Shown here one piece after another: positions 1 through 9,115 of a stretch of 64,000 nt of DNA. The position numbers and the translations under genes are program-made. The notes beneath the pieces were generated by a model. That model searched no databases. It was not told the origin of the DNA and worked only from the letters and a program-made list of their open reading frames with translations. The stretch is from contig NZ_JAFVMH010000003.1 of assembly GCF_017377735.1 (NCBI RefSeq), positions 248,001 to 312,000 of the forward strand. The letters run 5' to 3'. Positions within the stretch are counted from its first letter, which is position 1; each line of letters begins with the position of its first letter. Source of the stretch: Acetobacter garciniae. GTDB lineage: Bacteria > Pseudomonadota > Alphaproteobacteria > Acetobacterales > Acetobacteraceae.

Positions 1-383
1 ACGATATCGCCCGCCTTGATGCTGACCTCCCGCCCGCCGGGACCGCCCAGCATCAGCCGGGCCGATCCACCGTAAAAGCCCAGCACTTCATGCCCGAGCG
101 TGTGATAATGGTGGAACGGATATACGCCATTGCGCCATTGCGGCGGCCAGCCATTGCGCTCGAACAGGTCCTCGAACGCGGATCCCGGGTCATCGCCCGC
201 AACCGGCAGCGCGTTGCGATAGACGATTACCGGCAGTTTCTGGTTGTTGGGCACCCAGTCATTGGCAGCAAGAAGAAAAGTCTGGACATTGGCCGGGGTG
301 GCGGCCCCCTGCGCGCGAACATGGCCGCCGCCCAGGGCCAGGCCAAGTCCGGCCAGTGTTGCGTTGAATGTACGACGTTCCAT
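1..383 (-). CDS. Secreted cupin-domain protein (YjlB-like), partial
   Basis: Only about 127 N-terminal residues are in the window; the gene continues past the left edge. The ATG at 383 has GGAGG about 10 bases upstream. Residues 1-25 form a Tat-like signal (RRTF at 3-6, then a hydrophobic Leu/Gly/Ala stretch and an Ala-rich cleavage region). The visible mature part has the YjlB-type cupin pattern: [14 protein letters not shown], then an aromatic/His run [17 protein letters not shown], then a Gly-rich turn. The His/Glu set is what such cupins use for metal, but the substrate of YjlB-type cupins is not known. Export by Tat would fit a folded metalloprotein; that is inference. Confidence 0.7.
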   Translation of the reverse strand, partial: MERRTFNATLAGLGLALGGGHVRAQGAATPANVQTFLLAANDWVPNNQKLPVIVYRNALPVAGDDPGSAFEDLFERNGWPPQWRNGVYPFHHYHTLGHEVLGFYGGSARLMLGGPGGREVSIKAGDI

Positions 384-1197
384 GTGGCCGTATCCTCCAT
401 GAGTGCGTCGGGAGGAGGTATTTGCTGCCCCCTCATTCTGGCGTGAAATAATCAGCCAGACCGGTCCGATCGGGTTTCGATGCAGCCTTCACGCCCGATG
501 TCACTCCATCCGCCACGGGTTTTCAACAGTTTTTCACCAAAGGTTGAAAAGGGTCGCCCACTTCTTCTCCCCTCAGCACAATCCGCGGCCAGGTGCGTGG
601 CGCTCAATGCGACAATCCCCATTCCTGTGAATGAATACTGATCCAGCCTGCCCAGAAACAGCAATGAGGCGGGGAGAGCAAAATTTCTATAGTCGTTCCA
701 GTCATTCCTGAACGCTTCCACCAACAGCGTTGCGACAGGCGCATTTTCTGGTTCATTGCCTGATGAGACGGCATTTTCTACTAAAGATAGTGTCCCTTTT
801 TCCTTGTCATCAAGAGTATAAATAAAGTCCTGTACGCATGTCGTCGCGTATCTGCAAGCGCCACGGCGTGGTAGTCAGAGCCGTGTTCCTGAAGAAATGG
901 GCCTGCTGCGTCGGAAACGGATCGGGTTTTCAGGACATGTCCCTGATCTCCTTTGCTTTGCCCTGTCGCGTTGAATGGCTTTTGCGCGGCTCTTTTGCCG
1001 GTTGGAAGAGTATGCGCATGTGCCTTTGACAGCCCGGCGGATATTGCCCCTTTGCGTTGCGCTGTGGGAGCAGGGCGGGCATGCCGTACGGGCCGATTAT
1101 CGTGTTGTGACGTGTCTTGCATTCCGGAATGGTTTTTACTAGATCGGGCGCTGGGCGAAGGCGGGTCCGGCGATCGACCGGGCGGAGAGCAAGCAGT
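384..1197. other. 814-base gap without a convincing gene
   Basis: Between the divergent cupin and DMT-transporter genes. Short open frames exist on both strands but none has a ribosome binding site, recognisable domain or natural-looking composition. The first 150 bases are likely to hold the cupin promoter. No structured RNA is recognised. Confidence 0.5.
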
Positions 1198-2124
1198 ATG
1201 GCAAGCAGCGTGCAGGAAAGCCTGGCTGACACAAAAGCTGTCGTGACAGGGTTGAGGGAGAGGCGCCTTTACGGCGTCGTGCTGATTACGCTGTCGACGG
1301 TCATGTGGAGCACGGCCGGTTTTTTCGTGCGCGAACTGCACATGGATGTGTGGAGCACAGTCGCCTGGCGCTCGCTCTTCGGCTTTATCCTGCTGTTTCC
1401 GCTGGCTTTCATCCTGCGCGGCAGCGCCCTGTTCCGCGTGCGTGAAAGTGTGGGGGTGGGCGGGTTGATGAGCATTCCGCTCATGGCCATGTCCGTGTTC
1501 GGTTATGTTCAGGCATTGCAGTTGACCAGTGTCGCCAATGTCATGGTGGTCTACGCCACCGTGCCCTTCCTTGCTGCGGGCCTGGCTTTTGTCGTACTGG
1601 GCGAACGGCCCGGCCTGCGTTCGCTCTGCGCCGCGGGCGTTGCCATTACCGGTGTGGTCATCATGGCGGGTTCGGCCACCAGCATGTCAGATCTGGCGGG
1701 GAATTTCTTTGCCTTTATCATGACATTGGGGTTTGCCGCGTCCATAGTCATCGCCCGGCGCTGGACCGATTACGACGCCACGCTGGTCACTGCCTTGTCC
1801 AGCGCCTTCGGGGCGATCATCTGCTTTGGCGCGGCCCTTGTCATGCTGCCGGTCGTGCCCATGCCCAACATGACGCAGCTTGCCCTGCTTTTTGTGTTCA
1901 GCCTGGCAACACAAAGTGTCAGCTACCTTTTCTTCCTCGAAGGCAGCCGCCACGTTCCTTCGTCCGAGGCCGGGCTGATCACCCTGCTCGACGTAGTGCT
2001 GGGCCCGTTATGGGTCTGGCTGGTATTTGGTGAAAAACCGGGCACGCCGGCGCTGATCGGCGGTGCGCTGGTGCTGCTGGCCGTGGTGGGCTACCTGGCC
2101 GCGCCGCGCGGGCGCTCGGCCTGA
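1198..2124 (+). CDS. DMT-superfamily (EamA) transporter
   Basis: 308 residues when started at the ATG at 1198, preceded by GGAGAG at 8 bases; an upstream in-frame extension to 1117 lacks a site. The protein is almost entirely hydrophobic with about ten membrane segments in two EamA halves. The first half opens with the typical STVMWSTAGFFVREL segment, and the second half contains FLEGSRHVPSSEAGLITLLDVVLGPLWVW, a usual EamA signature near the C-terminus (given here in part: SSEAGLITLLDVVLGPLW). The family exports metabolites and amino acids; the substrate cannot be read from sequence. It stands alone, with no partner gene on its strand. Confidence 0.85.
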   Translation: MASSVQESLADTKAVVTGLRERRLYGVVLITLSTVMWSTAGFFVRELHMDVWSTVAWRSLFGFILLFPLAFILRGSALFRVRESVGVGGLMSIPLMAMSVFGYVQALQLTSVANVMVVYATVPFLAAGLAFVVLGERPGLRSLCAAGVAITGVVIMAGSATSMSDLAGNFFAFIMTLGFAASIVIARRWTDYDATLVTALSSAFGAIICFGAALVMLPVVPMPNMTQLALLFVFSLATQSVSYLFFLEGSRHVPSSEAGLITLLDVVLGPLWVWLVFGEKPGTPALIGGALVLLAVVGYLAAPRGRSA

Positions 2125-2311
2125 ACAGACGGGTTTGACGCCTTGAACAGGGCGAAAAACCAGCGCATTCAGGCCCGACAAAACCCGCCCGCCCGATTTT
2201 TGAAAGGGTAGGCTCTAACACAAACGCAAAGGTTGCGCCTGCGCGGCCTGTCCTTGCCGCGGGGCATGGGAACGCCCCTTTTCCCCGACGACAGGCCATG
2301 CTGTGGGCGGC

Positions 2312-3349
2312 TTACGCCAGCCAGGGGGCGACGGGCAGGTCCTTGGCGCGCAGGAATTCGGGGTTGAACAGCTTGGATTCATACCGCGCGCCGCCATCGG
2401 CCAGGATGGTGACAATCCGGTGCCCCGGCCCCAGCTTGCGGGCGGTGCGAATGGCGGCCGCCACGTTGATGCCCGATGACCCGCCGACCGAAAGCCCTTC
2501 CTCACCCAGCAGGCTGTAGATGATCTCCAGCGCCTCGGGGTCGGGAATGCGCTCGGCATCGTCTATGGGCGCACCCTCGAGGTTGGCCGTCACACGGGAC
2601 TGGCCAATGCCCTCGGTAATGGATGAGCCTTCAATGGACAGGTCGCCCGACTTGACCCAGCCGTACAGGCCAGACCCTTCCGGGTCGGCCAGCACGATGC
2701 GGGGCGGGGTAACACCACTGCGGGCAGCCGCGTCGTGCAGGCCCAGCGCTGTGCCCGCCAGCGTTCCACCCGTGCCGCATGCGCAGGTAAACGCGTCCAC
2801 CCGCCCGCCGGCCTGCTGCCAGATTTCGGGTGCCGTGGTGGCGCGGTGGCCTTCGCGGTTGGCAAGGTTGTCGAACTGGTTGGCCCAGACCCAGCCGTTT
2901 TCTTCGGCCAGGCGGCGCGAGACATGGACGTAATTGCCCGGATCGCGATACGGCTTGGCGGGAACCAGCCGCAGATCGGCCCCGATCATGCGCAAGAAGC
3001 CGATTTTCTCGCGGCTTTGCGTTTCAGGCATGACAATGACGCAGCGATAGCCGCGTGCATTGGCCACCAGTGTCAGCCCGATGCCGGTATTGCCCGCCGT
3101 ACCTTCGACCAGCGTGCCACCGGGTTTGAGAACGCCGCGGCGTTCGGCGTCATCGATAATGGCCAGGGCCGCGCGGTCCTTGACCGAACCGCCGGGGTTC
3201 ATGAACTCGGCCTTGCCGTAAATCTCGCACCCCGTGGCGGCCGACGCCTTGCGCAGCAGGATAAGGGGTGTGCCCCCAACTGCCGCGGGCATGTCGGCGG
3301 ACGTGGCGGTCCAGCCGGGGTGGGGGACAGGAACGGCGTTCTGGGTCAT
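2312..3349 (-). CDS. Cysteine synthase / O-acetylserine sulfhydrylase-type PLP enzyme
   Basis: 345 residues. The start is taken at 3349 (MTQNAVPV) because homology-like sequence begins just after it; an upstream extension to 3457 is low in plausibility. PLP lysine is Lys57 in NPGGSVKDRAA. The phosphate/substrate loop reads EGTAGNTGIGL where classical CysK has TSGNTG, so a Ser-to-Ala change sits in the loop. GTGGTLAGTA and GGSSGINVAAA complete the fold type II pattern. It would make cysteine from O-acetylserine and sulfide. The TAGNTG variant is seen in a CysK/CBS-like subgroup, so strict CysK specificity is not certain. Confidence 0.85.
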   Translation of the reverse strand: MTQNAVPVPHPGWTATSADMPAAVGGTPLILLRKASAATGCEIYGKAEFMNPGGSVKDRAALAIIDDAERRGVLKPGGTLVEGTAGNTGIGLTLVANARGYRCVIVMPETQSREKIGFLRMIGADLRLVPAKPYRDPGNYVHVSRRLAEENGWVWANQFDNLANREGHRATTAPEIWQQAGGRVDAFTCACGTGGTLAGTALGLHDAAARSGVTPPRIVLADPEGSGLYGWVKSGDLSIEGSSITEGIGQSRVTANLEGAPIDDAERIPDPEALEIIYSLLGEEGLSVGGSSGINVAAAIRTARKLGPGHRIVTILADGGARYESKLFNPEFLRAKDLPVAPWLA

Positions 3350-3518
3350 GGGATCTGCCTTGATGACTATGGGCCAAAGTGACGCGACGGAGGGCGGGAC
3401 AGGCTTTTTGCCGGCTCCGCCCGGTCGTGCGCGCACGGCAACCGGGAGGAAAAGCACGGGGTGGAGTTTTGTGCCCTGACCTTACCTTGCGTGCGTCGGG
3501 GGCACGGTGCCGGTGTTC

Positions 3519-4415
3519 CTACTGACCGGCATCGGGCTCCGCCTCGGCGTCGTATAACACTTCCAGCACGGCGCACCAAGGATAGCGCGGATCGTAGCTG
3601 GCCCCATCGGCCGAGGCCAGGCGGCCCTGCGTGTCGGTGGGGACATGGGTCAGGGCCACGGCATCGTCGATATTGCCGCCGATAATGCTGATCTGGTGGC
3701 CAAAGGGCGGCCCGTTCTGGCCCGTGGTCACCACGTAGCCGCAATGGGCGGGAAAGCCGTAGCTGGTGGGCAGGTTGGCAAAGCGGATGGTCTGCTTGCT
3801 GCTGCCGCGCGCGACACAGATCAGGTCCCCCGCCTTGGGCGTATAGGCGGCAGGGTCGTGGGCGCGCAGAATGGGCGACTGCCCGGCCGCCGCCGCGTTG
3901 ATATAGGTGGCGTGGTTGGGGGAATAGGGAAAGCGCTCATTCGCCCCGGCCACGCGCATGACGTAGGAAATAAAGGCGGCCGACCATGCATAGGTGCTGT
4001 CATGCACGAAATCCGTCACCTGGCCATTGGCGTCGTGCTTGCCGCTCCAGGAGGTTTCGGTCATGCTCGGGTCCATGCCGATCCACCAGTATTCGCCCAC
4101 GCGCTGCCACAGGCCGGGGGCGCGTTCGGGCTTGAGAGCCGCAAACTGGGGTTCGGGGCGCTGTTCGGGGTCGTCGTCATTGACCGGGCTGCCGAACAGC
4201 CGCCATTCGCGCATGGCAATGGCCACGACATCCTGACGGTTGAAGGGTTCGAAGTTCCGCGCCGCGAAATCGGGCACATGGCCCCCATTGGCACTTATGT
4301 CGCCCTGGTTCCGGGCCCACCACGCGGTGGACGGACGGGACGTGCCGGAAGGTTGGGGTGTGCAGGCCGCAAGGCCCAGTGTTGCCAGCAGGATGGCGGC
4401 AAACGGACGTGACAT
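3519..4415 (-). CDS. DUF2272 lipoprotein
   Basis: 298 residues from the ATG at 4415 (GGAGAC upstream). The N-terminus is a lipoprotein signal: LATLGLAAC places the lipidated cysteine at residue 18. The rest matches the DUF2272 type, with WSAAFISYVMRVAG, a His-containing FPYSPNHATYINAAAA and a GDLICVARGSS segment followed by HCGYVVTTGQNG. The Cys/His layout resembles papain-like (NlpC/CHAP-type) folds, but no activity is established for the family. It probably sits in the cell envelope. Confidence 0.75.
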   Translation of the reverse strand: MSRPFAAILLATLGLAACTPQPSGTSRPSTAWWARNQGDISANGGHVPDFAARNFEPFNRQDVVAIAMREWRLFGSPVNDDDPEQRPEPQFAALKPERAPGLWQRVGEYWWIGMDPSMTETSWSGKHDANGQVTDFVHDSTYAWSAAFISYVMRVAGANERFPYSPNHATYINAAAAGQSPILRAHDPAAYTPKAGDLICVARGSSKQTIRFANLPTSYGFPAHCGYVVTTGQNGPPFGHQISIIGGNIDDAVALTHVPTDTQGRLASADGASYDPRYPWCAVLEVLYDAEAEPDAGQ

Positions 4416-4626
4416 GTCGTCTCCATACCAGAACGGCCCCCCGGCCGGGCCGGAGCGGTGGCGGCCAAGGGCCGCCTGCTCCACGAATAAGCGCCGTGCC
4501 CGCAGGGTGGAAGGGGCTTTCTAGGGTGGCCGCGGTCGCTGGTTTCCTCTTTACCGCAGCAAACCCCGTTTTGCCCAGACCGGGGTTTTGTCAGCCCAGC
4601 CTTGCCTGCCGGATTGCCCCGGCCTG

Positions 4627-5121
4627 TCAGGCGTCTGCATCCGTCGTTACATCCGCCACGCGCGCCTGCACGCAGGCCAGGGCATCGGCGGGGGCCAGGG
4701 CCACCACAAGCCCGCGCCCGCCGCCGTTGATATAAAGCCTGTCCAGCGCGTTCAGGCTTGCGTCGAACACGACCGGCACGCTCGTGCGCGCGCCGAACGG
4801 GCTGATCCCGCCCACCTTGAAACCGGTCAGGGCCTCGGCCTTTTCGGCTCCCAGCATGCGCGCATTGCGCCCGCCGAACAGGGCCGCCACCTTCTTGAGA
4901 TCCATTTTCAGGTGCACGGGCAGGGCGACGCACACCACCTTCGCCTTGTCGATTTCGACCATCAGGGTCTTGAATACCTTGTCGCGTTCAACGCCGATCC
5001 CGTCGGCCGCGTGCAACCCGATCCTGCCCGGGTCGGAAACGTAATCGTAGTCATGGACCACAAAGGCAATGCCGTGGGCGGCAAGAAAACGCGTGGTCGG
5101 GGTGTCGGCTGTTTCTGACAT
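4627..5121 (-). CDS. ybaK: YbaK/EbsC-type aminoacyl-tRNA deacylase
   Basis: 164 residues, start at 5121 with AAAGAGGC upstream. It shows the YbaK fold landmarks: KVFKTLMVEIDKAK (the conserved Lys of the family), LPVHLKMDLKKVAALFGG, and the GGISPFGAR loop near residue 105-115. YbaK removes mischarged cysteine from tRNA-Pro in the cytoplasm. Neighbouring mtnA lies 100 bases upstream on the same strand, without obvious functional link. Confidence 0.9.
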   Translation of the reverse strand: MSETADTPTTRFLAAHGIAFVVHDYDYVSDPGRIGLHAADGIGVERDKVFKTLMVEIDKAKVVCVALPVHLKMDLKKVAALFGGRNARMLGAEKAEALTGFKVGGISPFGARTSVPVVFDASLNALDRLYINGGGRGLVVALAPADALACVQARVADVTTDADA

Positions 5122-5221
5122 GGCCTGCCTCTTTCCGGTCGTTCCGGCTTTTGCCCCCGGGTGCGGGGCAGAAGCCGGGATTGAAGACTGTATGCGTTGT
5201 GGCACCCGCCAGGGGGCCGGC

Positions 5222-6322
5222 CTAGCCCCCCTTTTCGGGAAAGAGGCAAAGCAGGCCGGCCTGTGTCGCGGGGCAGCAGCCTTTTTCGGTAATCAGCCCG
5301 GTGACAAGGCGGGCGGGGGTGACATCGAATGCCGGGTTGGCGGCGGTGCTGCCATCGGGCGTTACCTGCACGCGCGCGATCTGGCCTGCATCATCCCGGC
5401 CCGCGACATGGGTGATCTCGGCTGCCGCGCGTTCCTCGATGGGAATTTCCGTGATTCCATCGGCAACCGTCCAGTCGATGGTGGTGGACGGCAGGGCCAC
5501 CCAGAACGGTACGGCGTTGTCACGCGCCGCCAGCGCCTTGAGATACGTGCCGATCTTGTTGGCGACATCGCCCGTGCGGGTGACGCGGTCCGTGCCGACA
5601 ATGACGATATCGACTTCTCCGTGCTGCATCAGATGCCCGCCTGCATTATCCGCAATGACGGTATGCGCGACACCATGGCTGCCCAGTTCCCACGCGGTCA
5701 GGGCCGCACCCTGGTTGCGGGGGCGCGTTTCATCGACCCAGACATGCACGTTCAGCCCTTCGTCATGGGCCATGTAGATGGGGGCAAGGGCGGTGCCCCA
5801 GTCGACCGTGGCGATCCAGCCCGCATTGCAATGCGTCAGGATATTGATCCGTTTTTGCGGCCCGTGCTTTGCCGCCAGCGCGCGCAGCAGTTCCAGCCCG
5901 TGGCGGCCAATGGCTTCGTTCTGGGCCACGTCTTCATCGCAGATCGCTGCGGCCTGGGCGTAGGCGGCCTGCGCGCGTGCGGCCGGTGGCAGGGGGCGCA
6001 GGTGGTTCAGCATTCTTTCAATCGCCCAGCGCAGGTTTATGGCGGTGGGGCGGGTGGCGGCCAGCATGGCGGCGGCGTCTTCCAGCGTTGCGTCATCTGC
6101 ATTGACGCGCAGGGCCAGTGCCAGCCCATAGGCCGCGACAGCCCCGATCAGCGGCGCGCCGCGCACCTGCATGGTCTTGATGGCGTGGGCGACCTCATCG
6201 GCGGTGACAAGGGTCAGTACATCCAGCGCGAAGGGTAGGCGGGTCTGGTCAAAAATATGGACGGACCAGCCGTCTTTTTCATCGATCCATACGCTGCGGT
6301 ACGGCGTTCCGTTGATTTTCAT
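5222..6322 (-). CDS. mtnA: Methylthioribose-1-phosphate isomerase
   Basis: 366 residues from the ATG at 6322, the usual length. Catalytic residues of the family are visible: Cys165 in ILTHCNAGW and Asp245 in VGTDRVTRTGD, plus RGAPLIGAVAAYG near residue 55. It converts 5-methylthioribose 1-phosphate to the ribulose form in the methionine salvage pathway. None of the other salvage genes (mtnB, mtnC, mtnD) is in the window, so the pathway is either dispersed or MtnA feeds a shortened route. The Shine-Dalgarno is weak (AGAGC). Confidence 0.93.
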   Translation of the reverse strand: MKINGTPYRSVWIDEKDGWSVHIFDQTRLPFALDVLTLVTADEVAHAIKTMQVRGAPLIGAVAAYGLALALRVNADDATLEDAAAMLAATRPTAINLRWAIERMLNHLRPLPPAARAQAAYAQAAAICDEDVAQNEAIGRHGLELLRALAAKHGPQKRINILTHCNAGWIATVDWGTALAPIYMAHDEGLNVHVWVDETRPRNQGAALTAWELGSHGVAHTVIADNAGGHLMQHGEVDIVIVGTDRVTRTGDVANKIGTYLKALAARDNAVPFWVALPSTTIDWTVADGITEIPIEERAAAEITHVAGRDDAGQIARVQVTPDGSTAANPAFDVTPARLVTGLITEKGCCPATQAGLLCLFPEKGG

Positions 6323-6709
6323 CGTGGGGCTCTTGCACAAAAAAGGAGAAAGACTGCCTGATAATATGGCGAGTTCCCGGCAACGGGCAACAGGGGGAAC
6401 CCGCATGGATTGCGCAAGGAGCGCCCCCGGCGCACAAAAAGCCCCGTCGTCCCGTCTGCCGGCCCGCAATCGCAAAACAAGAACAGTAAGAGAACATAAG
6501 CGACCCGTCCTGCCCGGAGCGGGGGTTTATTTGTGAAACAGGCCTAGTATTTTTTGCATTTCCACCAATTTTTGTTATGTAGTGTGAGAAATGGTCAGGT
6601 ATCTGTTATGACAGGTACACCTCCAGAATAAGGTCCTGCCGCATCGGGATTTTAAAATTCTGTTATATTTCCATCTTCTTTCAAAGAAGGCCTCGTAAGG
6701 ACAAGACGC
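6323..6709. other. 387-base gap between divergent mtnA and histone-like gene
   Basis: It must carry both divergent promoters. The half next to the histone-like gene is clearly richer in A/T. No gene or structured RNA is recognised. Confidence 0.4.
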
Positions 6710-7585
6710 ATGAGCGAGACAAAAAAACGCCGCAAGACGGTTGAAGCCGCCCCGGCCCCCGCCGCTGACACCGCCCGCCCCGCCCCCAGAAAACGTACCC
6801 CCCGGGCAAAAACAGCCGTGGTGGAAGAAATTTTTGAAGTGGACGTGGTGCCGGTGGATATGGTGGCTGAAACCGCTGCCACCCCGGCCCCTGCACGCAA
6901 GGCAGGCCGCGCGGAAAAAGCCGTGAAAGCCGCACCGGCTTCCCGCAGGAAGGCCGCAGCACCCGCTGCCCCCAAAACGGCCAAGGCCGAAAAGCCCGCG
7001 CGCGCAGCCCGCGCGACCAAGGCGACGAAAGAGGTCGTCAAGGACAGCGCGCCGGCAGCCAAGGCGGCACCCGCCCGCAAGACCACCAAGCCGAAAGACA
7101 GTGTGGAGACAAAGCCTGTTGCAGCCCCGCGTGGCCGCAAGGCCGCCAAGGCTGAAACGGCCAAGCCCGCCCCCAAGGCCGCGACGACCCCTGCCAAGTC
7201 CGGCCGGTCCGCCGCCAAGCCCGTAGCCAAATCCGCCGGGGCCAAGAGCGTTTCTGCAAAAGCGACGCAGGCCAAGTCGGTTTCCACCAAGGCGGCACCT
7301 GCGGCCAAGACCAAGGCGGTCAAGGCGAAGACGGCAAAAGCCCCGGTTGCTGCAACCACCAAGGCAACCCCCGCTACGCGCCGGCGCGCCGCTGCTGCGG
7401 ATACGGAACAGGGTACCAAGCATCTTTCCGCCGTGGACAAACTGCGCCATGTCCAGGAACGCCGTCGCCGCAAGCGCTATGAACGCCTGGCAGCGGAAGC
7501 AGCGGCTGTGGAACCGGAAAAGGCAGCGCCTGCCCGCAAGCGCAAAGCTGCACCCGCCAAGCGTACCCGTACTGCCAAGGCCTGA
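6710..7585 (+). CDS. Histone H1-like Lys/Ala/Pro-rich protein
   Basis: 291 residues, ATG at 6710 behind AAGGAC. It is a low-complexity, very basic protein made of degenerate KAAPA / AKxAK / KPA tracts like eukaryotic H1 tails and bacterial AlgP/HC2-type proteins. Only the last 60 residues look folded: AVDKLRHVQERRRRKRYERLAAEA, a charged helix. A short acidic segment (residues 42-55, VVEEIFEVDVVPVD) interrupts the basic N-terminal half. Proteins of this kind bind DNA without sequence specificity. A strong terminator follows. Long open frames on the opposite strand are by-products of the repeats: they have no ribosome binding site. Confidence 0.8.
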   Translation: MSETKKRRKTVEAAPAPAADTARPAPRKRTPRAKTAVVEEIFEVDVVPVDMVAETAATPAPARKAGRAEKAVKAAPASRRKAAAPAAPKTAKAEKPARAARATKATKEVVKDSAPAAKAAPARKTTKPKDSVETKPVAAPRGRKAAKAETAKPAPKAATTPAKSGRSAAKPVAKSAGAKSVSAKATQAKSVSTKAAPAAKTKAVKAKTAKAPVAATTKATPATRRRAAAADTEQGTKHLSAVDKLRHVQERRRRKRYERLAAEAAAVEPEKAAPARKRKAAPAKRTRTAKA

Positions 7586-7666
7586 TGAAACCACCCGTTA
7601 TCTGGCCCTGCGGGGTGCCAGGTAACGGGGGCACGACCTGACAAGCTCATGCGTTTCGGTCGTGGA

Positions 7667-7700
7667 AAGGCCCCACCTTGTAAGAGGCGGGGCCTTTTTT
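7667..7700 (+). terminator. Rho-independent terminator of the histone-like gene
   Basis: 11-base stem AAGGCCCCACC / GGCGGGGCCTT with an 8-base loop (one mismatch), followed by a run of six T. It lies 80 bases past the stop codon. Confidence 0.9.
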
Positions 7701-8062
7701 GTGTCCCCCGAACGGGCTTGGAATATGGCTGATATTTGAAGCTGTTTTCCATTAATGCGACATGGTGCGCTTTTTGAAAACGGTAGCGGGTTTTAATGGC
7801 TGTTTCAAAAGTCAGGCGGCGCAGGGCTGGCGAGGGATTTTTGGCCCCAAAAGGCGGACTTGAAGCCCCTATGCGGGGTACCGGGGCAAGAAGCCAATGC
7901 ATTCAGGCTAGAAAAGATCCGCGCAGACCGACCCGGCTGGCTTTCGAAACAGTTTCTTGATGCTGTTTCCTGTTCCGCCCTGTCGGATGGCGGCAGGTGC
8001 CGGCCAGTTTGTCGGCACCGCCTTGCCGTTGTTTTACTTTCGGGGTGGCCCGCCGGGCCTGT
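7701..8062. other. Gap of about 360 bases between convergent genes
   Basis: It lies between the histone-like terminator and the asparaginase stop. No gene-like frame is seen; several short A/T-rich inverted segments (for example GGGATTTTTGGCCCC) are present but none is a clear terminator. Confidence 0.4.
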
Positions 8063-9088
8063 TCAGTTCGCCTGGGCGGGCAGGTGTGCGCCGGCCAGTT
8101 CGGCAGCCGCGCGTAGTTCGCCCACGATCTGGCCGTTCCAGTTTTTCAATGTCCGGCGCATGAAATGTTGGATGTTGGGGCTGTCGAGTTTGCCGAACCG
8201 GGCGATCAGGGCGGCGGCGGCGGCTTCGGCCGCGCGAATGCCGCCGTCGCGGCATTTGATGGCAATGCCCAGGCCCTGTGTGGGCAGGGCCACGGTCATG
8301 ACGCCTTCGGCCCCCATCTTGGTCAGGGCATGGGGTGCCACATCCTGCATGACCAGCGTGTCGAACTGCCCGCTGCCCGCGACCATGAACGGGTTGGTGG
8401 CAATGGCCGTGCGCAGGCGGGTGGCCGCAGCCGCGTGTTCGGCATCCAGCCCCACACCCGTGCCAAAGCGTGCAAAGCCCAGGGCCAGTGCGGAAAGCGG
8501 AATGGCCCAGGTGGGAATGGCGCAACCATCCACCCCACGGTTTTCTTCCGTGTGGGGGGCGCCGGTCACCGCGGTCAGGGTGCGGGCCATGGTTTGCATG
8601 ATCGGGTGTTCTGGCCGGGTATAATGTTCGGGGTTCACCCCTGTTGCGCAGGCCAGGCAGATAAACCCGGCATGCTTGCCCGAACAGCAATTATGCAGGG
8701 CACAGGCTTCTTCCCCCGTGGCGGCCAGTGCGCGGGCACTTGCAGTGTCCAGCGGCCAGTGCGTGCCGCATTCCAGCGCCGTATAATCCCGCCCGGTGCG
8801 GCCCAGCATGTCGGTTGCGACCGCCACATGCGCAGGTTCCCCCTGGTGGGAGGCACAGGCCAGGGCCAGGGCCGCGTCAGGCAGGGCGTATTTGTCGGCA
8901 GCCCCCTGCGCGACCAGCGGCAGGGCCATGAACGCCTTGACCGTGGAGCGCGGAAAGACCGGACTTGTCACATCCCCTGCCGCAAAAACCACGCCGCCCT
9001 GGGCGTCCACCACCACTGCCGCACCATAATGGCGGGATTCGACCCGTCCACCGCGCGTTGTCTCGGCCAAAAGCACATCATCTGCCAT
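8063..9088 (-). CDS. L-asparaginase, Rhizobium etli (AnsA, class 3) type
   Basis: 341 residues. Residues that form the active site and zinc site in the R. etli enzyme ReAV fall at the same numbers here: Ser48 and Lys51 in FPRSTVKAF, Ser80 in CASHQGEP, Cys135 and Lys138 in HNCCSGKHAGF, and Cys189 in GVDGCAIP. This identity in numbering is strong support for the family, which hydrolyses asparagine to aspartate and ammonia. The Shine-Dalgarno before 9088 is weak. It lies 27 bases behind the unknown gene ending at 9116 and may share its transcript, although a link to zinc control (zur upstream) is only an inference from the enzyme being zinc-binding. Confidence 0.88.
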   Translation of the reverse strand: MADDVLLAETTRGGRVESRHYGAAVVVDAQGGVVFAAGDVTSPVFPRSTVKAFMALPLVAQGAADKYALPDAALALACASHQGEPAHVAVATDMLGRTGRDYTALECGTHWPLDTASARALAATGEEACALHNCCSGKHAGFICLACATGVNPEHYTRPEHPIMQTMARTLTAVTGAPHTEENRGVDGCAIPTWAIPLSALALGFARFGTGVGLDAEHAAAATRLRTAIATNPFMVAGSGQFDTLVMQDVAPHALTKMGAEGVMTVALPTQGLGIAIKCRDGGIRAAEAAAAALIARFGKLDSPNIQHFMRRTLKNWNGQIVGELRAAAELAGAHLPAQAN

Positions 9089-9115
9089 GAAAGCGATCCC
9101 GTTCTGGTGGCGCGG

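Noticed and set aside
6575-7594. Long open frames on the minus strand across the histone-like gene
   Set aside because: They lie antisense to a gene with a good ribosome binding site and terminator; Gly/Arg/Leu/Ala-rich antisense frames are expected opposite Lys/Ala/Pro repeats.
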